64,000 bases of DNA, from NCBI RefSeq assembly GCF_000382385.1, contig NZ_KB908321.1:62001-126000 (forward strand), written 5' to 3'. The position numbers and the translations under genes are program-made. Positions 25,293-33,391 of the stretch are shown piece after piece. Below the pieces are notes generated by a model. It was not told where the DNA came from. It worked only from the letters and a program-made list of their open reading frames with translations, and did no database searches. This DNA comes from Segatella maculosa DSM 19339 = JCM 15638. GTDB taxonomy: Bacteria > Bacteroidota > Bacteroidia > Bacteroidales > Bacteroidaceae. Numbering within the stretch: position 1 is the stretch's first letter; the number at the start of each line of letters is the position of its first letter.

Positions 25293-25582
25293 CTATTTTC
25301 AACCATTTTGTATACTTTTGTATGCTTATCTACAAGAAAAGGGAACGCATTTTCATGCATTCCCCGACACAAAGATAATGATTTTTACAGCCGAAAGCAA
25401 ATCCGTTATGAATTTAATTGACAAGAATAGCCCCAAAGATAGCGGCCATGAATGATGAATATCAGCTTGCCATTCGCTTTATCTTTTGCGACTTTTGCTG
25501 CGGATTGGTTTCTGAACGACAAAATAAACGGCGTTATTCTTGGTTGGTGAGGGATTTATGCGTAAATTTGTTGGAATTAAAA

Positions 25583-26560
25583 ATGATGATGCTTCGCCCA
25601 CAAAATACACCAGACAGGCCTTTGGTCAGTTTCATTATCACGACGTTCAACACCGAACCGACGATGCTTCGCTGCTGTATCGACAGCATACGCAGCCTGT
25701 CGTTCGGCCGTGAAAGGCGTGAAATCATTGTCATAGACGACGGAAGCGACCGGCCGGCCATCAACGAATTGCTCGATATCAGCGACGATATCATCTATCT
25801 GCGGCAGCGCAATCAGGGCATAAGTGTGGCGCGTAACCGTGGAACGGACATGGCAAGCGGTCGCTATATCCAATTTGTCGACAGCGACGACAGCCTGCTT
25901 CGCCCGGCATACGAGCATTGTTTGGACGTGGCACGCAGGCTTCAGCCAGACATGGTCGGCTTTGCTTTCACGCATCGGCAGTGCGCCTCCGTGCAGGAAG
26001 ACGTGAACGGGCCGTTCGATGGCGCGGATTACATGCTTCGGCACAGCATCAAGGGAGCCGCTTGGGGCTATCTGTTCAAGAAAGAGTTGTTGAACGGGCT
26101 GCGTTTCCGGCCCGACTTCGACCGCTATGCCGAGGACGAAGAATTCACGGCCCTGCTGGTTCTCCGTGCCAAACGACTCTTTACGACCTCGGCAAAGGCT
26201 TATTTCTATCGGCAGCACCCGCACTCTGTCATTCATCATTTGGGCAAACGGGACCTCGTTAAAAGGCAGGTGAATACCGAACGGGCCGTCCGTCATTTGC
26301 AGGAAAGGCTCGCTTCCTTGCCAAACCCTGAGCGGCTGGCACTGAAACGCCGCATCGCGCAGCTCTCGATGGACTATCTTTACAACACGGCACGCCTGAC
26401 GCACAGCCTTACGCGGCTGGACAAGGCTTGCGAAAGGCTTAGGACGCACGGACTGTTCCCGCTCCCCGAGCAGCGATATACGCGAAAATACGCGCTGTTC
26501 CGCCGATTGTGCAACACGAAGTGGGGACGTGGAATCATCATTGCAGCGACTTTCAGATGA
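25583..26560 (+). CDS. Family 2 glycosyltransferase
   Basis: A 325-residue GT-A enzyme. Key motifs are VSFIITTFNTEPTMLRCCID, the donor-binding IIVIDDGSDRP, NQGISVARNRGTDMASGRYI and DSDDSL near residue 100, followed by the EDEEFTALLVLRAKRLF region. The start is uncertain among three consecutive ATG codons (25583, 25586, 25589); the longer in-frame reading from 25418 has a poor amino-acid composition and was rejected. The stop overlaps the next gene's ATG by 4 bp. Codons here end in G or C far more often than in genes to the left, as in the next two genes. Confidence 0.9.
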   Translation: MMMLRPQNTPDRPLVSFIITTFNTEPTMLRCCIDSIRSLSFGRERREIIVIDDGSDRPAINELLDISDDIIYLRQRNQGISVARNRGTDMASGRYIQFVDSDDSLLRPAYEHCLDVARRLQPDMVGFAFTHRQCASVQEDVNGPFDGADYMLRHSIKGAAWGYLFKKELLNGLRFRPDFDRYAEDEEFTALLVLRAKRLFTTSAKAYFYRQHPHSVIHHLGKRDLVKRQVNTERAVRHLQERLASLPNPERLALKRRIAQLSMDYLYNTARLTHSLTRLDKACERLRTHGLFPLPEQRYTRKYALFRRLCNTKWGRGIIIAATFR

Positions 26561-27651
26561 GAATACTCTTGTTGGGTGAATACAGTAACGTGCATGCAAC
26601 CTTGGCAAAAGGGCTGCGTAGGCTGGGACATCGGGTGAGGGTGGTCTCCAACGGAGACTTCTGGAAAGACTATCCGCGGGACATCGACGTCAGCAGGCAC
26701 GGAACGTTCGGGGGATTGCGGCTGTATCTGCGCCTGCTTTCGCTGCTGCCGAGGCTCAGGGGCTATGACATCGTGCAACTCATCAACCCGATGTTCTTCG
26801 AAATCAAGGCCGAACGGCTCTACTTCTTCTATCATTATCTGAGGCAACACAACCGCCGTGTCGTCCTTGGTGGCTTCGGCATGGACTATTATTGGGTGCA
26901 CGAGTGCATCACGCGCTTTCCGTTGCGCTACAGTGACTTCAATTTCGGCACCGAAATCCGCCAAGACCGCGAGGCACAAAAGTACATTCGGGAGTGGATT
27001 GCTACACCGAAGGGCGACTTATGCCAATATATTGCAAACGACTGCGACAAAATCATCACCGGACTCTACGAATATTGGGTCTGCTACCAGCCCGTTTTCC
27101 TCGACAAAACGGCCTATTGTCCTTTCCCGATTGTGCCGCGTGACAATCCGCCGCGCCCGTTCGACGGCACATTGCGCCTCTTCCTCGGCATCAATCGCGA
27201 GCGAAGTGCCTACAAAGGTACGGACATCATGCTGAAAGCGGCGCAAAGAATAGCGGCCGAATACTCCGGAAAGGTAGACCTTAAACTGGCAGAAAGCCTC
27301 CCCTTCGCGGCCTACACGCAATGTATGGACCATGCAGACGCTATCCTCGACCAGCTCTACAGCTACACGCCCGCCATGAACGCCTTGGAAGCAATGGCTC
27401 GCGGACTGATTTGTATCGGTGGGGGAGAGGAGGAACATTACGCGTTGTTGCAGGAAGAAACGCTCCGGCCAATCGTCAACGTCAGACCGAGCGAAGCCGA
27501 CGTCTGCGAAGCTTTGCGGCGATTGCTGGCCCGTCCCGAACGTATCGACGTGCTGAAGCGGGAAAGCATGCTTTACGTCCGGCGGCATCACGACTACCTG
27601 AAAGTCGCACGACGCTATATCGAAATCTATGAAGCCCTCCTTCGACATTAA
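26557..27651 (+). CDS. Glycosyltransferase family 4-like protein
   Basis: A 364-residue GT-B fold enzyme. It opens MRILLLGEYSNVHATLAKGL with a glycine/histidine acceptor-side loop. The donor-binding half has LRLFLGINRERSAYKGTDIM near residue 205 and ends with SYTPAMNALEAMARGLICIG, the usual site of the GT4 EX7E-type motif. Sequence suggests a family 4 enzyme, but similarity looks distant. The ATGA overlap with the preceding GT2 gene indicates coupling; the 3' end overlaps the phosphoesterase gene by 23 bp. The three genes thus form one tight transcription unit, probably for a surface glycan. Confidence 0.8.
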   Translation: MRILLLGEYSNVHATLAKGLRRLGHRVRVVSNGDFWKDYPRDIDVSRHGTFGGLRLYLRLLSLLPRLRGYDIVQLINPMFFEIKAERLYFFYHYLRQHNRRVVLGGFGMDYYWVHECITRFPLRYSDFNFGTEIRQDREAQKYIREWIATPKGDLCQYIANDCDKIITGLYEYWVCYQPVFLDKTAYCPFPIVPRDNPPRPFDGTLRLFLGINRERSAYKGTDIMLKAAQRIAAEYSGKVDLKLAESLPFAAYTQCMDHADAILDQLYSYTPAMNALEAMARGLICIGGGEEEHYALLQEETLRPIVNVRPSEADVCEALRRLLARPERIDVLKRESMLYVRRHHDYLKVARRYIEIYEALLRH

Positions 27652-29296
27652 AATCCTCCACACGACCGACGTGCACGGCTGCTTTTTCCCCTTCGACTTC
27701 ATCGAACGGAAGCCCTGCAGCGGCTCCATGGCGCGCGTCTCCTCCTACGTCAAAAGGCTACGCAAGAAGTATGGCAGGCGACTGCTGCTCGTCGACGGCG
27801 GCGACGTGCTGCAAGGACAGCCCGCCTGCTACTACTCCAACTACGTAGACCCGTCATTGCCCAACGTCGCCGCCGAGGTATTGAACTACATGCGCTACGA
27901 CGTTCAGACGATAGGCAACCACGACATCGAGACAGGCCGTGCCGTTTACGACAAATACGTGGGCGAGGTCCACTGCGAAGTCCTTGCGGCCAACGTAGTC
28001 GACACGGCCACATTGCAGTCCCGTTTCAAGCCTTATGCCATTCGTGAAGTCCACGGAACGCGCATAGCCTTCATAGGAATGCTCACCCCGACAATCCCTT
28101 ATTGGCTCCACGAAACGCTGTGGCAGGGCATGACATTCCTCGACATCGTCGCAACGACACGCAAGTGGGTCGCCCATGTCCGCCAAACGGAGCAGGCAGA
28201 CGTCGTCGTCGGCCTCTTCCATTCGGGCTTCGAAGGCGGCATCGCAGGCAACACGGGAAACGAGAACGCCGCGCTCGAGACGGCAAGAAGCGTCGCCGGC
28301 ATCGACCTTATACTCTGCGGGCACGACCATCGTCTGCGAAAAGCAACCGTATCCGCAGGCGGAAAGCACATCGACGTCATCAACCCGTCGAGCAACGCCC
28401 ATTACCTGAGCGAAAGCACGCTCCACATGGCACGCGACGCGCACGGCCGCTCACGCCTGACCAGCATCGACACGCAACTCGTCTGCATGGACAACGAACC
28501 CGTCGACGCAGCCTTCATGCGCCGTTTCGCCCCCACCATAACGCAAGTGCGCCGCTACGCCGACCGCGAAATAGGAAGCCTCGCACGCACACTCTGCACC
28601 CGCGACTGCTTCTTCGGCCCCGCACCCTTCAACAGCCTCATACACGACATACAACTCGACTACACCAAGGCCGACATCTCGCTCAACGCGCCCCTGAAGT
28701 TCGACGTCTGCATTCCCAAAGGCCCCGTCCGCGTCAGCGACCTCTTCAACCTCTACACCTACGAGAACCAACTCTACGTCCTCCGCATGACGGGCCGAGA
28801 AATCCGCTCACTGCTCGAACTGAGCTACGACCAATGGATTGCCACCATGCGCTCGCCCCGAGACCACATCATGCTCATGCAGCAAGCGCCCGGCGGGCAG
28901 TGGCACTGGCGCAACCTCGCCTTCAACTTCGACACCGCCGCCGGCATCGACTACGAAGTCAACGTCGCCCGCCCCCACGGCAGCCGGATAAACATTCTCC
29001 GCCTCTCTTCCGGCCGTCCATTCTCCGACGAATCCCACTACCGCGTGGCCATGAACAGCTACCGCGGCAACGGCGGCGGCGAACTGCTCACGCGCGGTGC
29101 CGGCATTCCCTTAGCCGAAATCCCGAGCCGCATCGAAAGCATCAGTCCCGAAGACCAGCGAACCATCATCATGGCCTACATCGAACGCCTTCACACAATC
29201 CCTGCCACGATCCACCACAACTGGTGCTTCGTCCCCGAGTCCCTGGCTCTCCCCGCCTTAGCGCGCGACCGCCGCCTGCTCTTCCCGCCATCCTGA
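27629..29296 (+). CDS. 5'-nucleotidase / cyclic-nucleotide phosphodiesterase-like metallophosphoesterase
   Basis: A 555-residue two-domain enzyme. The N-terminal metallophosphoesterase domain has the metal ligands in ILHTTDVHGCF (D-x-H), DGGDVLQG, IGNHDIE (the catalytic GNHD), HSGFEGG and GHDHR. The C-terminal 5'-nucleotidase domain (about residue 330 on) contains APLKFDVCIPKGPVRVSDLF, YTYENQLYVLRMTG and SYRGNGGGE. Family members release phosphate from nucleotides in the periplasm, but no clear signal peptide is seen at the start used here, so location is uncertain. The start overlaps the preceding glycosyltransferase gene by 23 bp. The codon third positions are almost all G or C, the most extreme in the window. 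Confidence 0.9.
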   Translation: MKPSFDIKILHTTDVHGCFFPFDFIERKPCSGSMARVSSYVKRLRKKYGRRLLLVDGGDVLQGQPACYYSNYVDPSLPNVAAEVLNYMRYDVQTIGNHDIETGRAVYDKYVGEVHCEVLAANVVDTATLQSRFKPYAIREVHGTRIAFIGMLTPTIPYWLHETLWQGMTFLDIVATTRKWVAHVRQTEQADVVVGLFHSGFEGGIAGNTGNENAALETARSVAGIDLILCGHDHRLRKATVSAGGKHIDVINPSSNAHYLSESTLHMARDAHGRSRLTSIDTQLVCMDNEPVDAAFMRRFAPTITQVRRYADREIGSLARTLCTRDCFFGPAPFNSLIHDIQLDYTKADISLNAPLKFDVCIPKGPVRVSDLFNLYTYENQLYVLRMTGREIRSLLELSYDQWIATMRSPRDHIMLMQQAPGGQWHWRNLAFNFDTAAGIDYEVNVARPHGSRINILRLSSGRPFSDESHYRVAMNSYRGNGGGELLTRGAGIPLAEIPSRIESISPEDQRTIIMAYIERLHTIPATIHHNWCFVPESLALPALARDRRLLFPPS

Positions 29297-29363
29297 CCCC
29301 CGTTTCCCCTTTCCTTTCTTATCAGAACGGGAGAAAAAGAACCGCTCTCCCGTATGTTCCAAA

Positions 29364-29672
29364 ATTTACGTCCCTATCTTCTGTGATTTACAACCGCACG
29401 GAAACGTATTTACATCCGTATGTCCCGTGATTTACATCCGTATCTAATCGGATTATCTCCACGGTGATAAGACCTTATCTCCATGGTGATAAAACCTTAT
29501 CACCATGGTGATAAACATTTATCTCCATGGTGATAATCCGATTAGATACGGATGTAAATGGTAAAAGATACGGATGTAAATACGTTTCCGTCCGGTTGCA
29601 AATCATAGAAGATATACACCTAAATCATAAAAGATGCGGATGTAAATCACAGAAGAAGCCTGTCTGAGAAAA
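29364..29672. repeat. 22-bp array of 14 units with mirror-image halves
   Basis: Units start at 29364, 29386, 29408, 29430, 29452, then 29475, 29497, 29519, 29541, 29563, 29585, 29607, 29629 and 29651 (all steps 22 bp except one of 23). The left units carry atttacatccgtat, the central units carry ttatctccatggtgataa, and the right units carry the reverse complement atacggatgtaaat. Upstream units 29364-29407 and downstream ones past 29607 are more diverged. The array fills the gap between the phosphoesterase gene and the DUF1573 operon. Confidence 0.9.
29399..29590. repeat. 192-bp near-perfect palindrome inside the 22-bp array
   Basis: Two perfect inverted repeats share one centre at 29494.5: 29399-29421 with 29568-29590 (23 bp) and 29430-29457 with 29532-29559 (28 bp). 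The inner 74 bp is also largely self-complementary, with the two ccatggtgat stretches at 29481 and 29502 the best-matched part. The only long unpaired stretch is 8 bp at 29422-29429. The RNA from either strand could fold into one long hairpin, and the DNA could extrude a cruciform. Confidence 0.85.
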
Positions 29673-29801
29673 TTTATATACCTATTTAAATAGGTTCATG
29701 TCCTCATGTAAAAGCGCTTTCATACCTATTTTAAAACGTTTGCAACGGCTTGTTCTGAAAAAAAATCCGGCGAAAAAGGGCGAGTATTCAAAATACTTTA
29801 T

Positions 29802-29809
29802 TACTTTTG
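29802..29809 (+). promoter_or_regulatory. -7 promoter box for the DUF1573 operon
   Basis: Reads TACTTTTG, a full TAnnTTTG match, 31 bp before the ATG at 29840. Confidence 0.6.
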
Positions 29810-29839
29810 CCTTTGATTTATCAAAAGAAAGGAACGAAA

Positions 29840-30232
29840 ATGAAGAAGTTATTAACGATTGCATTCATGCTTACGACCATTCTCACGGCGGCCTACGGCC
29901 AGAAACAGGCAGAGATAAAGTTCGATAAAGTGACGCAAGACCTTGGGACGTTCTCCGAGAGCAATCCCGTTCAGGAGGCTACGTTCGTGTTCACCAACGT
30001 GGGCGACGCGCCGTTGGTCATCAATCAGGCTATCGCCAGCTGCGGCTGCACCGTTCCCACCTACACCAAGACGCCCGTTCAGCCGGGACAGAAGGGGCAG
30101 GTGAAGGTGACGTACAACGGCGAGGGCAAGTTTCCCGGCCATTTCAAGAAGAGCGTCACCGTGCGCACGAATGCCAAGACCGAGATGACGAGACTCTATG
30201 TGGAGGGCGTGATGACGGAGAAGAAGAAATAA
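29840..30232 (+). CDS. DUF1573-domain periplasmic protein
   Basis: A 130-residue exported protein with a signal peptide (MKKLLTIAFMLTTILTAAYG). One DUF1573 immunoglobulin-like domain follows, from IKFDKVTQDLGTFSESNP through TFVFTNVGDAPLVI and SCGCTVPTYTKTPVQPGQKG. The SCGCT pair of cysteines is the family hallmark. The family is abundant in Bacteroidota; its function is unknown. The ATG at 29840 is chosen because it begins the signal peptide; an in-frame alternative upstream lies on the promoter box. Its stop and the next start overlap (TAATG). Confidence 0.9.
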   Translation: MKKLLTIAFMLTTILTAAYGQKQAEIKFDKVTQDLGTFSESNPVQEATFVFTNVGDAPLVINQAIASCGCTVPTYTKTPVQPGQKGQVKVTYNGEGKFPGHFKKSVTVRTNAKTEMTRLYVEGVMTEKKK

Positions 30233-31008
30233 TGATCTTCTATTTCTCGGGAACAGGAAACTCGAAGTGGGCGGCCTTGCGGCTGGCCCGGGCAACGGGA
30301 GAGACGGCGCGTTTCATCCCGACCGCAATGAAAGACCAATGCGCTTATACCTTGAAGACGGCTGAGCGCATTGGCTTTGTTTTTCCGGTGCATGGCTGGC
30401 GTCCGCCGCTCATTGTCCGCAGGTTTGTCCGTGGGTTGAAGCTTGACGCCGCCGACTTGCGGTCGCATTATTGCTATGCACTTTGTACGGCGGGCGACGA
30501 TATCGGACTGACGATGGACTGCCTGAACGAAGACCTTGCGTGCGTGGGGCTGCAGACCGATGCGGCTTTCTCGCTGAAAATGCCCAACAGCTACGTGGGC
30601 CTTCCCTTTATGGACACGGACGGTAAGGCCGCCGAAGCAGAAAAGTTGCGGCAGGCTGCGCTGCAGGTGCAGGACTATGCGGAGCGGATTGTGCGTCGGG
30701 AGAAAGGCGCTTCGCCCGTCCATCTGAGCCATTGGCCGCGTACGAACAGCCGCTTCTTGGGGGCCGTGTTCGCCAAGTGGCTCGTCACAGACAAGCCTTT
30801 TAGAGTGGACGAAGCCCGTTGCGTGAAATGTGGGATATGCGCGAACGTGTGCCCCGTGGGCAACGTTGAAGGCGGCTACAGGCTCCGTCCCCGCTGGAAG
30901 CACGACGGCTCGTGTGTCAGTTGCTTCGCCTGCTATCACCATTGCCCGCACCATGCCATCGAATATGGCTGGGCAACGCGCCGTAAAGGGCAATATTTCT
31001 TGAGATAA
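30232..31008 (+). CDS. EFR1-family flavodoxin-ferredoxin protein
   Basis: A 258-residue cytoplasmic redox protein. The N-terminal half is a flavodoxin-like fold with the FMN phosphate loop FSGTGNSKWAA and VFPVHGW. The C-terminal part has two [4Fe-4S] cluster motifs, CVKCGICANVCP and CVSCFACYHHCP. This combination defines the EFR1 group, whose substrates are unknown. Its ATG overlaps the DUF1573 stop by one base, yet the two proteins have no obvious shared role. The M6 protease gene follows 32 bp downstream. Confidence 0.92.
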   Translation: MIFYFSGTGNSKWAALRLARATGETARFIPTAMKDQCAYTLKTAERIGFVFPVHGWRPPLIVRRFVRGLKLDAADLRSHYCYALCTAGDDIGLTMDCLNEDLACVGLQTDAAFSLKMPNSYVGLPFMDTDGKAAEAEKLRQAALQVQDYAERIVRREKGASPVHLSHWPRTNSRFLGAVFAKWLVTDKPFRVDEARCVKCGICANVCPVGNVEGGYRLRPRWKHDGSCVSCFACYHHCPHHAIEYGWATRRKGQYFLR

Positions 31009-31040
31009 AACTTCACACAATAACACTAAAACAATACGAT

Positions 31041-32747
31041 ATGAAGAAAATACTACTTCTTGTTGGTTTGCTGGCAGTCGCGTTTGCGGCATCGGCAGAC
31101 GATAACAGCGAGCTGCTTGTCAGAAGAAACGACGGAAAGATGGTGCCCGTTCCCGCATGGGGAAGCCCGGAAGCCCAACTGATTACGCCGCGCAAGCATC
31201 CCGATAACTTTCAAGAGCCTACGCATACAAGGGCAGTCAATCCTTCTGTGCACTATACGCCGCATACGGGTTCGCCCCATATCCTCGTCATTCTTGCTAA
31301 CTTCAAGGACCGAAAGTTCCGCGTGGAGAACCCGAAAGCCGCGTTCAACGACTTCTTTAATGCCCCCGGTGCCATTGTCAACCGCGGCAACGGCAACGAC
31401 AAGAACCACGGAAGCGTGGCCCAATATTTCAAGGCTTGCAGCCGGGGTGTCTTTACGCCGGTCTTCGATGTCTATGGTCCTGTTGACCTTCCGCAGAACA
31501 TGGAATACTACGGCGGAAATAATGCAAACTCCAATAATGACGAGCGGCCGGCAGAATTGGCACGCGACGCCGTTAACTTGGTGAAGACTTCGATTACAAA
31601 TCCCGCGCTTTACGACTCGAACAACGACGGATACGTCGACTGTGTCTATGTTGTTTATGCCGGTTTGGGGCAGAACAACGGTGGCGGTGCCAAAACGGTG
31701 TGGGCTTGTGCGAGCAGGTTCACGGACCCTTCTCTGAAATTAGGGAACAAAATATTGGGAAGGTTCAGCATCGGGGCAGAACTCTTTCCTGCTTATGCTG
31801 ATGCAACCAAGACAAAAATGCAAATCAACAGCATCGGTGTCACCTGTCATGAGTTTTCCCACACCATGGGATTGCCCGACATTTATCCGACAACCAGCTC
31901 TGCATATGTGCATAATCAAGAGATGGAACTTTGGGATTTGATGGACGGTGGCGAGTATGCCGGAGACGGAGGCTTCGTTCCTATGCCTTATACGGCATGG
32001 GAAAGGCAGCAGATGAACTGGCCCCTTAACATTCAACCGCTGACGGCAAACACCAATATAACAATGGACAAGACGGCCAATGAGGGCGGTGTGGTTTACA
32101 AAATGGCCAATCCTAATGATGCCAACGAATACTTCTTGTTGGAGAACATCAAGAAGAACGGTTGGTATGGCGGTGCACCCAATGGCGGACTGTTGGTGTA
32201 TAAGGTCGTTGACTACGATCCCGTTGACTTCTTCTCTCACCCGAATAACACGGCAGGCGAGCCGGGCATGGCCGTTGTTCCGGCCGACGGGCTCTGCTTC
32301 TCTTCCTATCTGAAAAAACGTTATAACAAGTCTGAACCAAAATATAAGGAACTTAACGCGCAAGAGGAACTGAAATATCAGACGCAACTCAAGGGCGATG
32401 TGTTCCCGGGGACTGGAAGCGTGAACAAACTGAATGATATGATGGGCCTACCCAACTTCTGTTGGTACACGGAAGGGGCCATCAACGAACACTCTTCCTA
32501 CAACACGAACTTTTTCAAAGTGAATCAGGCGCTCGAAAACATCAATGTCGCGGCCGACGGCAAGATAACTTTGAAGTATATTGCCGACTATAAGAAGCAT
32601 ACCACGGGCATTGATGCCATTCAAATGGATAATGTTCAGACCGATAACAGGATATTCTCGCTCGACGGAAGATATATGGGAACAGACAAATCGCGTCTTT
32701 CAAAGGGCGTGTATATCATCAATCACAAGAAAATCGTCGTGCAGTAA
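31041..32747 (+). CDS. Secreted M6-family zinc metalloprotease
   Basis: A 568-residue exported protease. It has a signal peptide (MKKILLLVGLLAVAFAASA), a propeptide region, and an M6 (immune inhibitor A-like) catalytic domain with HILVILANFKDRKF and the zinc motif HEFSHTMG, in which the downstream Asp of MGLPDIY is the third ligand region. The active site lies near residue 270. The C-terminus ends with a short domain (IFSLDGRYMGTDKSRLSKGV, then YIINHKKIVVQ) of the type that directs proteins to the type IX secretion system. Host-protein degradation is known for relatives in Prevotella and Bacteroides; substrate here is not known. Confidence 0.92.
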   Translation: MKKILLLVGLLAVAFAASADDNSELLVRRNDGKMVPVPAWGSPEAQLITPRKHPDNFQEPTHTRAVNPSVHYTPHTGSPHILVILANFKDRKFRVENPKAAFNDFFNAPGAIVNRGNGNDKNHGSVAQYFKACSRGVFTPVFDVYGPVDLPQNMEYYGGNNANSNNDERPAELARDAVNLVKTSITNPALYDSNNDGYVDCVYVVYAGLGQNNGGGAKTVWACASRFTDPSLKLGNKILGRFSIGAELFPAYADATKTKMQINSIGVTCHEFSHTMGLPDIYPTTSSAYVHNQEMELWDLMDGGEYAGDGGFVPMPYTAWERQQMNWPLNIQPLTANTNITMDKTANEGGVVYKMANPNDANEYFLLENIKKNGWYGGAPNGGLLVYKVVDYDPVDFFSHPNNTAGEPGMAVVPADGLCFSSYLKKRYNKSEPKYKELNAQEELKYQTQLKGDVFPGTGSVNKLNDMMGLPNFCWYTEGAINEHSSYNTNFFKVNQALENINVAADGKITLKYIADYKKHTTGIDAIQMDNVQTDNRIFSLDGRYMGTDKSRLSKGVYIINHKKIVVQ

Positions 32748-32834
32748 AAGCATAAAAAGATAGCATTTTCGTAGCTTTATCAATGAATATAATTAACGTT
32801 TTTCAATGTTTTTATTGAAAAAAGGCGCAAAATG

Positions 32835-32865
32835 TTTGGTAATTCAAAAAAATATCTTATCTTTG
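32835..32865 (+). promoter_or_regulatory. Two-part Bacteroidota promoter of an orphan transcript
   Basis: TTTG at 32835-32838 (the -33 element) is followed after 19 bp by TATCTTTG at 32858-32865 (the -7 element). Both match the consensus with the usual spacing, so this is one of the best promoters in the window. No plus-strand gene follows. Confidence 0.65.
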
Positions 32866-32869
32866 CATA

Positions 32870-32959
32870 CGTTATCCTGAAAACAATCTTTTTACCTTAA
32901 AGGACTAATACCTATTGAAGATTTGGAGCGGTTACCTGTGAAGGTCATCGCTTTTTTTT
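32870..32959 (+). ncRNA. Candidate small RNA ending in a Rho-independent terminator
   Basis: A transcript from the promoter above would run about 85-90 nt to an imperfect hairpin (32927-32936 with 32943-32952, agcggttacc facing ggtcatcgct) followed by a run of seven or eight T. No reading frame with a start and usable length occurs inside it. The next gene on this strand begins beyond 39 kb, and the next gene downstream is on the other strand, so it is not a leader. No Rfam family was recognised, and the segment between TSS and hairpin has no strong structure by eye. Confidence 0.55.
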
Positions 32960-32970
32960 CGTTTAGCAAG

Positions 32971-33063
32971 TAGGGGACATACGGTTTGCGCGTCCTTTTA
33001 AGTGGAAATGAAAGTAAATTTGCGTGGCCGTAGGAGTGGATATATGTGCCGTGCGTCCCTACA
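32971..33063. repeat. REP/MITE-like element, diverged copy
   Basis: Left end taggggacatacggtttgcg (32971-32995) and right end gtgccgtgcgtccctaca (33046-33063) in inverted orientation, 93 bp overall. The end sequences are less conserved than in other copies. It begins 11 bp after the small RNA terminator. Confidence 0.6.
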
Positions 33064-33130
33064 GCCATTTAAGCGAAACGCAACATAAGTCCTATTGAAA
33101 ATCAACCACTTGCACCTTGCATTTCAATTC

Positions 33131-33236
33131 CAGCCATTTTACCGTGCAATCTCAGCCATATTAAGCGATAAAATGGGTTATATTGCGCGGTGAAATGGCT
33201 GAGATTAGAACGTGCTATGGCTGATGTGAAAAACCG
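33131..33236. repeat. 22-bp array with an inverted right half
   Basis: cagccat occurs at 33131 and 33153, and aaatgg/ctatgg of the opposite orientation at 33171, 33193 and 33215. Steps within each half are 22 bp. aatctcagccat at 33148-33159 is the inverted partner of atggctgagatt at 33195-33206. The same core returns in the array at 53735. Confidence 0.75.
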
Positions 33237-33248
33237 TTTGGGCGAATG

Positions 33249-33340
33249 TAGGGACGCACGGGTCTGTGCGTCCGCTCAAACGAACATGCTTTTATGTTTC
33301 TATTCCTGTGGAGCAGGCGCACGAGCCGTGCGTCTCTACA
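33249..33340. repeat. REP/MITE-like element
   Basis: tagggacgcacgggtctgtg (33249 on) and the inverted end with gcacgagccgtgcgtctcta ending at 33340 bound a 92-bp element. It follows the 22-bp array directly and abuts the 3' end of the LuxR-type regulator gene at 33392. Confidence 0.7.
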
Positions 33341-33391
33341 AATCCATCACAACCCTATTGTGTGGCAATAGGACCGAGAAAGACTTTCACC

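Noticed and set aside
25577..26608. 343-codon open frame antisense to the second GT2 gene
   Set aside because: Shadow of a GC-rich gene; no domain recognisable and no neighbour on that strand.
28102..29430. Long open frame (442 codons) on the plus strand overlapping the phosphoesterase gene
   Set aside because: It is rich in Arg, His and Pro, has no family motif, and is a by-product of the G/C-ending codons of the real gene in the other frame.
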